A stretch of 64,000 bases of DNA from Streptomyces cyaneofuscatus. Lineage in GTDB: Bacteria > Actinomycetota > Actinomycetes > Streptomycetales > Streptomycetaceae. Numbering within the stretch: position 1 is the stretch's first letter; the number at the start of each line of letters is the position of its first letter. The DNA lies in the NCBI RefSeq assembly GCF_000718135.1, contig NZ_JOEM01000023.1, positions 1 through 64,000 on the forward strand, in the 5' to 3' direction. Of the stretch, positions 25,272 through 36,395 are shown piece by piece. The notes under the pieces are model-generated. The model had not been told where the DNA came from and made no database searches. It was given only the letters and a program-made list of their open reading frames with translations. The translations under genes were made by a program, and so were the position numbers.

Positions 25272-26168
25272 ATGACGGCGATGTCTGTGCGAGCCAGCGG
25301 AGCGACGGCGCCTCTGAGCGACGACCTGGCCGGCGCGCGGACCGACGTCGGCGCCGAGGAACTGCCCTGGGTCGAGGACGCCGGAAAGGTCGCTCCCAAG
25401 GACGCGCGAGCCCTGTCCAAGGTGTTCTTCGACCGCCTCCAGGTTCTGGAGGAGGGCACCCACGAGTACCAGTACGCCCGTAACACCCTGATCGAGATGA
25501 ACCTCTCCCTGGTGCGCTTCGCGGCGTCCCGCTTCCGCAACCGGGGCGGCGACGACACCGAGGACATCATCCAGGTCGGCACGATCGGACTGATCAAGGC
25601 GATCGACCGCTTCGACCTCTCCCGAGAGGTCGAGTTCGCCACCTTCGCCGTCCCCTACATCGTGGGCGAGATCAAGCGGTTCTTCCGGGACACCACCTGG
25701 TCCGTGCACGTGCCGCGCCGCCTCCAGGAGTTGCGGGTCGACCTCGCCAAGGCGAAGGAGCAGCTCTCCGCGGAGCTGGACCGCGACCCCACGGTCAAGG
25801 AACTCGCCGCCCACCTCGACCTGCCCGAGGAGGAGATCATCGAGGGGCTCGTGGCCGCCAACGGCTACTCCGCCGGCTCCCTCGACACCCCCTCGGCGGA
25901 CAGCGACTCCGGGCAGGAGCAGCGCGCGTACGCCGATGTGCTCGGCGAGGCGGACCCGGGCATGGAGACCGTCGAGAACCTGCACACCCTGGCGCCGCTG
26001 CTGGAGCAGCTGGACGACCGGGAGCGCCGGATCGTGCAGATGCGGTTCGGGGCCGAGATGACCCAGGCGCAGATCGGCGCGGAGCTGGGCGTCTCCCAGA
26101 TGCACGTGTCGCGGCTGCTGACCCGGATCGTCAAGCAACTGCGCAAGGGAATGAGCGTCGAGGCGTGA
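25272..26168 (+). CDS. SigB/SigF/SigG-type RNA polymerase sigma factor
   Basis: 298 residues from ATG 25272, seven bases after GGGAGGG; an in-frame ATG at 25209 lacks a good site. Region 2 (NLSLVRFAASRFRNRGGDDTEDIIQVGTIGLIKAIDRFD, with ATFAVPYIVGEIKRFFRD), region 3 (PRRLQELRVDLAKAKEQLS) and region 4 (LDDRERRIVQMRFGAEMTQAQIGAELGVSQMHVSRLLTRI) are complete. This group controls stress response and sporulation in Streptomyces and is usually held by RsbW-type kinases. Which of the several paralogues it is cannot be told from sequence alone. The signalling genes that follow include all partner-switch components. Confidence 0.92.
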   Translation: MTAMSVRASGATAPLSDDLAGARTDVGAEELPWVEDAGKVAPKDARALSKVFFDRLQVLEEGTHEYQYARNTLIEMNLSLVRFAASRFRNRGGDDTEDIIQVGTIGLIKAIDRFDLSREVEFATFAVPYIVGEIKRFFRDTTWSVHVPRRLQELRVDLAKAKEQLSAELDRDPTVKELAAHLDLPEEEIIEGLVAANGYSAGSLDTPSADSDSGQEQRAYADVLGEADPGMETVENLHTLAPLLEQLDDRERRIVQMRFGAEMTQAQIGAELGVSQMHVSRLLTRIVKQLRKGMSVEA

Positions 26169-26221
26169 GTCCGCTCACTTCCTGACCTGATCGGGGTCTC
26201 CCCCGGCACCCGCCGTTCGAC

Positions 26222-26251
26222 CGGTCGGGCACCCTCCTGGGTGCCCGACCG
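26222..26251 (+). terminator. Terminator after the sigma gene
   Basis: CGGTCGGGCACCC pairs perfectly with GGGTGCCCGACCG across a TCCT loop, 54 bases after the sigma stop codon. The following bases (CTTCCTGTCC) are only weakly T-rich. Confidence 0.75.
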
Positions 26252-26371
26252 CTTCCTGTCCGACCGACGGCCCGTGGCATCTGCCGGGGCCGCCGATCAC
26301 ATATGCTTCCCGACGATCGGCCGGATGGGCTGGCCGTTCGTGTGGGGGTGGAGGGGTTGGCCGAGTCACCC

Positions 26372-27625
26372 ATGGGCATGTCTCTGAAACCTGTGGGCAC
26401 CGCCGGCATCCCCTCCCAGCAGGAGATCACCGGCGACTCCTCCCTCAGTGCCCTCCCGTGGAACGTCGACGCCACCATCCTCCTGGTGGAGGACGACGCA
26501 GGCGACGCGCTGCTGGTCGAGGAGATGCTCACCGACAGCGAGCTGGACTCCGCCCTCACCTGGCGCAAGACGCTCGCCGAGGCCCGCGCCTTCCTGCGCA
26601 CCTGTGCCACCCCCGTCTGCGTCCTTCTCGACCTGCACCTCCCGGACGTCCACGGTCTGGACGCCGTACGCCAGATCCTGGAGTCCGACAGCGAGGCCGC
26701 GATCGTCGTCCTCACCGGTCTCGACGAGTCGGGCACGGGGCTGCGCGCGGTCGCCGGAGGCGCCCAGGACTACCTGGTCAAGGGGCGGCTGGACCCCGAG
26801 ATCCTGTCGCGGGCGATCCGCTACGCCCTCCAGCGCAAGGAAGTGGAACGGGCCGCGGCGGCGCTGAGGTCCAATCAGCTGATCGCCCAGGAGAACGCCC
26901 GGCTGGAGCGCGGGCTGCTGCCCGTCCCGCTGCTGCGGGACGACCGGTTCCAGGCGCGCGCCCGGTACGAGCCGGGGCGCGTCCACGGGCTGCTGAGCGG
27001 TGACTTCTACGACGTCGTGCAGACCGCCGACGGCGCGGTCCACGCGGTGATCGGTGATGTCTCGGGGCACGGTGCGGCGGAGGCCGCGCTGGGGGTCTGC
27101 CTCCGGGTGGCGTGGCGTACCGCCGTGCTGTGCGGGACCTCCCACCTGGAGCAGATCGAGCTGCTGGAGGAGATCCTGGTCGCCGAGCGCTCGGACTCGC
27201 ACGTCTTCGCCACGATGACCTCCCTGACCTTCGCGCCCGACGGGCGGAGCGTGCAGATCGTCAGGGCGGGACACCCGGGGCTGCTGCTGCGCCGGGGCGA
27301 GGAGGTCCGCTGGGTGGAGCCGGAGGGCGGCATGGCGCTCGGGCTGCTCCCCGGGATGGGCCGGTGGCCCACGGTCGACCTGCCGCTGGTCCCCGGTGAC
27401 GGTCTCGTACTCTTCACCGACGGACTCTTCGAAGGGCGCAACGGTCCGGACAGCCGCCTCGGTGAGGAAGGGCTGCTGGAGATGGCCCGGGCCTACGGGC
27501 CGTTGCCGGGCCGGAGATTCGTCGACGCGCTGGTGGCCGGAGCCGCCGAGGGAGCCGCCCCCTACGGCGGACTTGCGGATGATGTGGCCGTCCTGCATCT
27601 GGGCTGGGGATCGGAACTTTCATGA
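26372..27625 (+). CDS. Receiver-SpoIIE phosphatase fusion (RsbU/RssB-like)
   Basis: 417 residues from ATG 26372; starts at 26378 or further upstream are possible. Receiver domain ~28-145 (ILLVEDDAGDALLVEEML; phospho-acceptor in VLLDLHLPD; AQDYLVKGRLD), short helical linker, then a PP2C/SpoIIE phosphatase ~180-415 (LLSGDFYDVV, VIGDVSGHGAAEA, LFTDGLFEGR, LADDVAVLHLG). Phosphorylation of the receiver should switch the phosphatase that dephosphorylates an anti-sigma antagonist. Its stop overlaps the start of the kinase gene that follows, so that kinase is the likely partner. Confidence 0.9.
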   Translation: MGMSLKPVGTAGIPSQQEITGDSSLSALPWNVDATILLVEDDAGDALLVEEMLTDSELDSALTWRKTLAEARAFLRTCATPVCVLLDLHLPDVHGLDAVRQILESDSEAAIVVLTGLDESGTGLRAVAGGAQDYLVKGRLDPEILSRAIRYALQRKEVERAAAALRSNQLIAQENARLERGLLPVPLLRDDRFQARARYEPGRVHGLLSGDFYDVVQTADGAVHAVIGDVSGHGAAEAALGVCLRVAWRTAVLCGTSHLEQIELLEEILVAERSDSHVFATMTSLTFAPDGRSVQIVRAGHPGLLLRRGEEVRWVEPEGGMALGLLPGMGRWPTVDLPLVPGDGLVLFTDGLFEGRNGPDSRLGEEGLLEMARAYGPLPGRRFVDALVAGAAEGAAPYGGLADDVAVLHLGWGSELS

Positions 27626-29271
27626 GCACGGAACAGTCCACACGACACGACACGGAGAAGGACCCGGCGCGCTCCGGCCTGGCCGCCCGGCTCTCGGTGC
27701 AGAACTGGGTGCACCTGATCCTCGGCGGCTTCATCGTGGTCGTCTGCGGCTGCCTGGTGGTCGGCGGGCTGGTGCTGGCCCGGATGTCGGACCACACCAC
27801 CGATCTGGTCGACCGAATACAGCCCGCGCGGTCGGTCTCCTTCCAGTTGCAGAACGCCCTGCTGGACCAGGAGACCGGGGTCCGCGGTTTCGCCCTGACG
27901 GGCGACGACTCGTTCCTCGAACCGTACGAGGCGGGCAAGGCCGCCGAGCGGGACCGGCTGACCCAGGCCCGGCAGCTGGTCGGCGGGCAGAACCAGTTCG
28001 CCGAGGATCTCGACGCGATCGAGACCGCCGCACGGCAGTGGCGCGAGAACAAGGCCGAGCCGCTGCTGAAGATGGTCCGCGAACAGGGGCCGAGCGTGGA
28101 CGGCGCCTCGGCGCAGCTCCAGAGCAGCAAGACGGACTTCGACGCGCTGCGGCGGGCCTACGGCGCCCAGCAGACCCACCTCTCCGAGGCCCGCGACACC
28201 GTACGGGCCGAGCTGAACGACGCCCGCACCACCCGCGACCAGGTGCTGTTCGCCCTGGTGGCCGTCTTCGTCCTGACCGTGGTGGCGCTCAGCGTGCTGC
28301 TCCACCGGGTGGTGGGCGTTCCGCTGAACCGGCTGCGCGCCGCCTCGGAGCGGGTACGGGAGGGCGCCTTCGCCCAGCGCATCGAGATCAAGGGGCCCTC
28401 CGACGTCCAGGCCGTGGCGAGCGCGGTGGAGGACATGCGGCGGCGGCTGGTCGACGAGCTGGACGGGGCGCAGGGCCGCGAGACCCTGCTCGCGGAGCAG
28501 ACGGAGGAGCTGCGCCGTTCCAACTCCGAGCTGGAGCAGTTCGCGTACGTCGCCTCGCACGACCTCCAGGAGCCGCTGCGCAAGGTCGCCTCCTTCTGCC
28601 AGCTGCTGGAGAAGCGGTACGGCGAGGAGCTGGACGACCGGGGCAAGCAGTACATCGCCTTCGCGGTGGACGGTGCCAAGCGGATGCAGGTGCTCATCAA
28701 CGATCTGCTGACCTTCTCGCGGGTGGGCCGGGTCCACGAGGGCCGGCAGCCGGTCGATCTGGACCGGGCCCTGGACCGTGCGCTGGGCAACCTGACGCTG
28801 GCCGTCGAGGAGTCCGGGGCCGTGATCGAGCGGCCGCGGGAGCTGCCCGAGCTGCTCGGTGACGGCACGGCGCTCACGATGGTCTGGCAGAACCTCATCG
28901 GCAACGCGGTCAAGTTCCGCCGGGAGGACGTGGAGTGCCGGATCACCGTCGACTGCGTACGCGAGGACGACGACTGGCACCTGAGCGTCTCGGACAACGG
29001 GATCGGGATCGCGCCCGAGTTCGCGGACAAGGTGTTCGTGATCTTCCAGCGGCTGCACGCGCGCGACGAGTACGAGGGAACGGGCATCGGTCTCGCGCTC
29101 TGCCGGAAGATCATCGAGTTCCACGGTGGCCGGATCTGGCTGGACGCCGAACCGGGCGAAGGCACCCGCATACACTTCACTCTGCCCGCGGCGCCCGAGG
29201 CGCCGGAGCACACCACGGCGGAGCTCCTCGCCCCCGCCCTGACCGTCAGCCAGCCGGGAGACCCTTCTTGA
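27622..29271 (+). CDS. CHASE3-HAMP sensor histidine kinase
   Basis: 549 residues. Membrane helix ~30-53, extracytoplasmic CHASE3 domain ~55-205 (LLDQETGVRGFALTGDDSFLEPYEAG), second helix ~208-228, HAMP ~230-280, HisKA with phospho-acceptor in YVASHDLQEPLRKVASF, and HATPase (MVWQNLIGNAVKFRRED, VSDNGIGIAPEF, YEGTGIGLALCRKIIEFHGG). The His box and ATPase pattern are those of the phytochrome-like/HWE-free kinase group common in Streptomyces. It overlaps the genes before and after it by four bases each, forming a tightly coupled phosphatase-kinase-receiver operon. Confidence 0.93.
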   Translation: MSTEQSTRHDTEKDPARSGLAARLSVQNWVHLILGGFIVVVCGCLVVGGLVLARMSDHTTDLVDRIQPARSVSFQLQNALLDQETGVRGFALTGDDSFLEPYEAGKAAERDRLTQARQLVGGQNQFAEDLDAIETAARQWRENKAEPLLKMVREQGPSVDGASAQLQSSKTDFDALRRAYGAQQTHLSEARDTVRAELNDARTTRDQVLFALVAVFVLTVVALSVLLHRVVGVPLNRLRAASERVREGAFAQRIEIKGPSDVQAVASAVEDMRRRLVDELDGAQGRETLLAEQTEELRRSNSELEQFAYVASHDLQEPLRKVASFCQLLEKRYGEELDDRGKQYIAFAVDGAKRMQVLINDLLTFSRVGRVHEGRQPVDLDRALDRALGNLTLAVEESGAVIERPRELPELLGDGTALTMVWQNLIGNAVKFRREDVECRITVDCVREDDDWHLSVSDNGIGIAPEFADKVFVIFQRLHARDEYEGTGIGLALCRKIIEFHGGRIWLDAEPGEGTRIHFTLPAAPEAPEHTTAELLAPALTVSQPGDPS

Positions 29272-29711
29272 ACAGCCCCGTACAGCCCATCGAGGTCCTC
29301 CTGGTCGAGGACGATCCCGGCGACGAGCTCATGACCCGTGAGGCGTTCGAGGACAACAAGATCCGCAACACCCTGCACGTCGTGCGCGACGGCCAGGAGG
29401 CGCTGGACTTCCTCTACCGGCGCGGCGAGTACCCCGACGCCCCCCGCCCCGACCTGGTGCTCCTCGACCTGAACCTGCCCAAGTACGACGGGCGGCAGGT
29501 CCTGGAACAGATCAAGGGTGACCCCGAGCTGTCGCTCATCCCCGTGGTCGTCCTCACCACCTCCTCGGCCGAGGAGGACATCCTGCGCAGCTACAAGCTG
29601 CACGCCAACGCGTACGTGACCAAGCCGGTGGATCTGGATCAGTTCATCGCGGCGGTACGCCAGATCGATGAATTCTTCGTGACCGTGGTGCGGCTGCCCG
29701 GACGTGCGTAG
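29268..29711 (+). CDS. Stand-alone receiver protein (Rcp1/CheY-like)
   Basis: 147 residues, receiver only. TTG start at 29268 with GGGAGA before it, overlapping the kinase stop (TTGA). The acidic pocket is in LLVEDDPGDELM, the phospho-acceptor in LVLLDLNLPK, the switch Thr in VVLTTSSAEED and Lys in AYVTKPVDLDQF. There is no output domain. It probably receives phosphate from the CHASE3 kinase and acts through protein contact or as a phosphate sink beside the receiver fused to the phosphatase. Confidence 0.9.
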   Translation: MNSPVQPIEVLLVEDDPGDELMTREAFEDNKIRNTLHVVRDGQEALDFLYRRGEYPDAPRPDLVLLDLNLPKYDGRQVLEQIKGDPELSLIPVVVLTTSSAEEDILRSYKLHANAYVTKPVDLDQFIAAVRQIDEFFVTVVRLPGRA

Positions 29712-29807
29712 GATCGGTCCGGATCGCCTGGAGTGGGATCCTTCGACGCGGGTAGACGAATGGCGGAACAGGGTCTCCGACCTCACTGCGGCGCCTGGCT
29801 GGAGCAC

Positions 29808-30263
29808 ATGAACACAGAGGTCACCTCACCACCGGAAGACCCCGGCCAGGGTCTGCGGTCCACGGAGGTACTGCTGAGCGCCGAGGTCTTCGACGGCGAA
29901 CCGGGATGCATCGCGCTCGCGCGCGCCCTGGCGGACCGTTTCCTCACCCGGCTCGCGGTGGAGTGCCTGGCGCCGATCGGCGAACACACCCGCAGCGATC
30001 TGATGCTGGCCGTGAGCGAGCTGGTCACCAACGCCGACCGCTACAGCCACGGCCCGTACCTCCTGGAGCTGGAGGGGAACGCCGAGGTCATGAGCGTCAC
30101 GGTGTACGACAGCAGTACGGCGATGCCCGTGCTGTACGGCCCCGACCCCTCCCGGCTGGGCGGGCACGGCATGGAGATCGTCGTGGCCCTGTGCGACCGG
30201 CTCACGGCGGAGCGGGTGCCGGTCGGCAAGCGGATCCGCGCGGAGTTCCAGCTCTCCACCTGA
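29808..30263 (+). CDS. RsbW-like serine kinase / HATPase regulator
   Basis: 151 residues from ATG 29808, five bases after GGAG; an upstream ATG at 29760 is possible. A single HATPase domain: N box in LMLAVSELVTNADRYSHGP, Asp motif in TVYDSSTAMP, and glycine motif in RLGGHGMEIVVALCDRL. These small ATPases act as anti-sigma kinases, binding a sigma factor or phosphorylating a STAS antagonist. The Asp motif lacks its usual Gly neighbours (DSSTAMP for DxGxG), as in many Streptomyces members. It probably belongs to the same operon as the kinase and receiver. Confidence 0.85.
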   Translation: MNTEVTSPPEDPGQGLRSTEVLLSAEVFDGEPGCIALARALADRFLTRLAVECLAPIGEHTRSDLMLAVSELVTNADRYSHGPYLLELEGNAEVMSVTVYDSSTAMPVLYGPDPSRLGGHGMEIVVALCDRLTAERVPVGKRIRAEFQLST

Positions 30264-30275
30264 CCCGGACGCGGC

Positions 30276-30314
30276 GAAGCCCCCGGGGACGCGTGGCGCG
30301 TCCCCGGGGGCTTC
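30276..30314. terminator. Strong bidirectional terminator
   Basis: A perfect 18-base stem, GAAGCCCCCGGGGACGCG and its complement, around a TGG loop. It sits 13 bases after the HATPase gene and 28 bases before the end of the convergent phosphatase gene. Confidence 0.88.
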
Positions 30315-30341
30315 GTGTTTCCCGGCCGCCGTGTCCCGGTC

Positions 30342-31520
30342 TCAGCTGCCGTCCTCGTCCTGGCGGCCGAACCAGTCCACGCAGACCACCAGCGCGTCGT
30401 CGAGTGTCTCCGTGACGCGGTATTCGGCCAGTTCGCCGAGGATCGCGCGCGGGACGGTGGCCGCCGGCAGCAACCGCGTCGACTGGATGGCCCGGGCCAG
30501 CGCCTTCTCGCCGTACCTCTCCCCCGCCGGGGACACCGTCTCGTAGACGCCGTCGCTGAGCAGCAGCAGCCGGTCGCCGGGCTCCACGTGGAACTCCTGG
30601 ACCGTGTAGTGCGACTCCTCGAACATGCCGAGCGGGAGCTGGGCCTCCAGCTCCATGCGCCGGACCGTGCGGCCGCGCTGGATCCACAGCTGCGGCGATC
30701 CGGCGTCCACGACGCCGACCCGGCCGGTCGCCAGCTCGAAGCGGAGCAGCAGGGTGGAGACGTGGGAGGCCCCGCGGTGCTGGTCGTAGAGCGCCTGGTC
30801 GGCGAGGGCCGCCTGGTCGGCGATGCCGATGCCGGCCCGGCGGGCGTTGCGCAGGGCGTTCACCGCGAGGTTGGTGAGCAGCGAGGCCTGTATGCCCTCG
30901 CCCATGCCGTTGGTCACCGCGAGGGTCAGCTCGTCGGCGTCCGCCGCCCAGTCGAAGTTGTCGCCGTGGATGGAGTACGCCGGCTCCAGCTGGGCGCCGA
31001 TGGCGAACTCGGCGGCGGTGCAGGCCCGGGCCGGCAGCAGCTGCCACTGCATCTCGGCGGCGAGAGTGAGCCGGGTGGTGCGCCGGGCGCGCTGGTAGAC
31101 GTCGGTGTCCCGTTCGGCGACCAGGATCTCGTGGCCCAGCAGATCGGCCACATGGGTCAGCTCCCCCACCAGCTCCGGCACCGACCGCTCGGCGGGCAGC
31201 CGCACGGTGAGGATGCCGAGGCGTTCGCCGCGTACCGTCACCGGGAGGAAGTGGTCGACCGCGTCGCCGTGCCTGACCTGCTGTTCGCGGGGCTTCTGGC
31301 TGCCGAAGGCCCTCCCCTCCGGGCTGTTGTGCAGGGAGAGCGGTTCCTCCTCGCCGTCGGTCCCGTCCAGGCGCTTGAGGACCCTCAGACCGTAGTCGGC
31401 CAGATGCAGCTCCACCGCCAGAGCCCCGTAGGCCTCGGCCAGCAGGGTGCGCAGCGTCGACAGCAGCGCGTGCGGAGCGGCGGCCCTGACGGCCGTCTCG
31501 ATGTCCGGTCTTCTGTTCAC
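30342..31520 (-). CDS. PP2C/SpoIIE-type phosphatase with altered metal site
   Basis: About 392 residues from GTG 31520; longer starts overlap the divergent MarR gene. A GAF-like region covers ~15-150 and the SpoIIE phosphatase ~175-390. Motif 1 is kept (HGDNFDWAAD), as are LLLLSDGVYE and the final DDALVVCVDW. The central motif, usually GDxxGHG, reads TNGMGEG, so one metal-binding Asp is Asn. Activity may be weakened or the protein may serve as a binding partner. Its 5' end faces the MarR gene, 86 bases away. Confidence 0.82.
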   Translation of the reverse strand: MNRRPDIETAVRAAAPHALLSTLRTLLAEAYGALAVELHLADYGLRVLKRLDGTDGEEEPLSLHNSPEGRAFGSQKPREQQVRHGDAVDHFLPVTVRGERLGILTVRLPAERSVPELVGELTHVADLLGHEILVAERDTDVYQRARRTTRLTLAAEMQWQLLPARACTAAEFAIGAQLEPAYSIHGDNFDWAADADELTLAVTNGMGEGIQASLLTNLAVNALRNARRAGIGIADQAALADQALYDQHRGASHVSTLLLRFELATGRVGVVDAGSPQLWIQRGRTVRRMELEAQLPLGMFEESHYTVQEFHVEPGDRLLLLSDGVYETVSPAGERYGEKALARAIQSTRLLPAATVPRAILGELAEYRVTETLDDALVVCVDWFGRQDEDGS

Positions 31521-31606
31521 GGTCTCTCGTACATTCTTCGTCCTGCGACGTGGTAGGGGCTGGGTCCGGGCTGACAAGCGGGGCCGACGGATGACAGAGT
31601 GGATGA

Positions 31607-32122
31607 ATGCCCCACTCCGCACGCCGCCCGCGCACCCGCGCAGAGGTGTCCGCCGACGCCTCCGCGGCCTCGGAGTTGCTGGAAGTGCTCTGGGGCCGCG
31701 GCCAGGAAGCGGCCGCTTCGGGCACCGTATCGCCCTCCCAGCTCCGGGCCCTGCTCGTGATCGAGAAGCAGGAGGGCACCAATCTGCGCTCGTTGGGCGA
31801 GGCGTTGGGCTCGCGCGCGCCGTCGGTCAGCCGTCTCTGCGACCGGATGGAGGCGATGGGGCTCGTACAGCGGACACCGAGCCCGACGAGCCGGCGCGAG
31901 GTGGTGCTGCGGCTGAGCCTGCGCGGCCGGACCCTTCTCGAAGAGTACCGGGCCCTGCGCGCCCGCGAGGTGAGCGCCGTGCTGGAACGTATGGAACCGG
32001 CCGCCGTGGCCGCGCTCGCGGAGGGCCTGGCGGCCTTCCACGCGGCGGCCTCGGACAGGCTCTCGCCGGAAACGGGTGCGACGGGCCCCCTGCTCCGCGA
32101 TGATGTCGCCGACAGCGCCTAG
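31607..32122 (+). CDS. MarR-family transcriptional regulator
   Basis: 171 residues. Winged helix-turn-helix at about 45-115 (SQLRALLVIEKQEGTNLRSLGEALGSRAPSVSRLCDRMEAMGLVQRTPSPTSRREVVLRLS, cited as landmark), flanked by N- and C-terminal dimer helices. MarR proteins are dimeric repressors or activators, often of the divergent gene, which here is the phosphatase gene at 31520. No clear palindrome was picked out in the 86 bases between them. Confidence 0.88.
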   Translation: MPHSARRPRTRAEVSADASAASELLEVLWGRGQEAAASGTVSPSQLRALLVIEKQEGTNLRSLGEALGSRAPSVSRLCDRMEAMGLVQRTPSPTSRREVVLRLSLRGRTLLEEYRALRAREVSAVLERMEPAAVAALAEGLAAFHAAASDRLSPETGATGPLLRDDVADSA

Positions 32123-32343
32123 CCTCATCCAGCTCCTGCTTCCGTTTCTCTCGGTGCGTCACCGCCGACGGCTGGTCCTTCAACCGTTGCGGATCAGATT
32201 GTTACCCAATGGAGAATGTTGTCAAATGGCAACTGTTCCTTCTATCGTTACCCTCGTACCCCGCCGTGAGCAGGGACGGAACAGGCCGACCCGTCCGGCA
32301 CACCGGCGTCCTTCGTCCGCCCGAACCGCCCGAGGTGCCTTCC

Positions 32344-32706
32344 GTGCAACCACCGCCCAGCGAAGACAGAGCCGTCAGAATCATCTCCCGTCAGGAACGG
32401 GGTGCTCTGGTCCTCACCGTGTCGGGTGACCTCGATATCGACAGCGTCCCGCCGCTCGGCCGGGCACTCGAAACGGCGGCCGAAGAGGGTTCCGGACCCG
32501 TCGTCGTCGACCTCTCGGGTGTGGGCTTCGCGGACTCCACCACGGTCAACGTGCTCCTCCAGGGGCAGACCGCGCTCGGCGGCCGGCTGCGGCTCGCCGC
32601 GCCCTCCCCGTTCGTGCGGCGGCTGATCGGGATGATCGGGCTCGACAGTGCGATCCCCGTGCTGCAGGACGTCGACGAGGCCATAGACGCGGCCCTGCCC
32701 TCCTGA
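32344..32706 (+). CDS. STAS-domain anti-sigma factor antagonist
   Basis: 120 residues from GTG 32344, eight bases after GAGG. The single STAS domain has LVLTVSGDLDIDSVPPLGRAL at the start and VVVDLSGVGFADSTTVNVLLQ around the serine (DST) that RsbW-type kinases phosphorylate. The unphosphorylated form binds the kinase and frees sigma. The gene follows MarR by 221 bases and has its own upstream region with an AT-rich patch near 32190-32240. Confidence 0.9.
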   Translation: MQPPPSEDRAVRIISRQERGALVLTVSGDLDIDSVPPLGRALETAAEEGSGPVVVDLSGVGFADSTTVNVLLQGQTALGGRLRLAAPSPFVRRLIGMIGLDSAIPVLQDVDEAIDAALPS

Positions 32707-32764
32707 CACCACCGGCGCGGTGGGCCGACGGGGCGCGGTCGTTCGGAGCGGCCCCGCCGCGCGA

Positions 32765-33469
32765 CTACCGGGCCGCCCCGGACGGACCCGGCGCACGGTC
32801 GAAGACGCAGTCGCCGCAGAGCCCGCCGCCCGGACAACGCCAGTACAGACAGCAGCTCCGCCGCCGGAACGCCGGACCGTGCGGGGAGCCGGTGGAACGC
32901 AGGTCGGGGTGGTCGAACAGCTCGGCCGCCAGCGCCCGGGCCCGCTGCGCCACGTCCGGGCGGTCCTGCCCGCGCGCCCAGGTGACCAGCTCGCGCACGG
33001 CCCCGGCGAGCGCGGACCCGGCGTTGCCCCACAGCAGCTGCGGGGAGATGTTCCCGTCGCGCCGGACGGCCTCGGCCAGCGGCACGAGATGCCCGTACTG
33101 GACCTGCTCGCGGATGCGGTCGGCCGTGCCGGGCAGCTCCTCGGGGTCCGCGAGCCACAGGTCGTCCGGCGAGGTGCGCTGCGGGTCCCAGTGCAGGGTG
33201 TCCGGTACGAGGGCGGGGATGCGGCCGAAGAGCGCGGCCGGGCCCAGTGCGATGGACCAGAGCCGGGCGGCGAGGCCGAGATGGGCGATGGAGGCGGCGA
33301 CCCGGCGTTCGGGGGCGCCCAGCCGCGCCGCGACCTTGTCGACCCGTGCCGTCAGGGGCGCCGTCCCGCCCGCGTACAGCTCCGCCAGCGGCCGGTGGGA
33401 GCCGCCCGTGACCGGCGCGGTCCGCAGCGCGAAGAAGCCGCCCACCGAGGCCGTCCGCTCCAGGTCCAT
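32765..33469 (-). CDS. FhuF-like (2Fe-2S)-binding protein
   Basis: 234 residues from ATG 33469, after GAGGAG. The C terminus holds RRRSCCLYWRCPGGGLCGDCVF, a Cys-Cys-x4-Cys-x5-Cys-x2-Cys arrangement that fits the FhuF ferric-siderophore reductase type 2Fe-2S site. The N-terminal part is alpha-helical with RVAASIAHLGLAARLWSIALGPAAL, also typical. It should be a cytoplasmic iron-sulfur protein that helps release iron from siderophores. No siderophore genes are adjacent. Confidence 0.82.
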   Translation of the reverse strand: MDLERTASVGGFFALRTAPVTGGSHRPLAELYAGGTAPLTARVDKVAARLGAPERRVAASIAHLGLAARLWSIALGPAALFGRIPALVPDTLHWDPQRTSPDDLWLADPEELPGTADRIREQVQYGHLVPLAEAVRRDGNISPQLLWGNAGSALAGAVRELVTWARGQDRPDVAQRARALAAELFDHPDLRSTGSPHGPAFRRRSCCLYWRCPGGGLCGDCVFDRAPGPSGAAR

Positions 33470-33703
33470 GCCCCGCTCCTCACTCGCCACGATCCCCGGG
33501 TCGGCGCCGGAGCTCGGCCCGCGTCCGGCGACGCCGTGTGCCGTCCGCGCAGCTCACCGTATCCGCCGGTGCACAACTTCTGACGGCCGGGCCCGGCAGG
33601 ACTACCGTCGAGGGGAGGACCTCGGTCCTCCGCCCGTACTACTGGGGCAGTACGCGGAAGTGACGTCTCAAGGACGACGACGTGGCGCCCCGGACAGGAC
33701 ATC

Positions 33704-36381
<2,678 letters not shown>

Positions 36382-36382
36382 C

Positions 36383-36388
36383 TATAAA
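36383..36388 (+). promoter_or_regulatory. -10 element TATAAA, probable leaderless start of the LacI gene
   Basis: TATAAA ends eight bases before the ATG at 36396, so transcription would begin at or beside the start codon. No ribosome site is present between them. Confidence 0.55.
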
Positions 36389-36395
36389 GGCGCTC

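Noticed and set aside
27180..27195. CGAGCGCTCG as another LacI-type operator
   Set aside because: Only the central eight bases match and it is inside a phosphatase gene.
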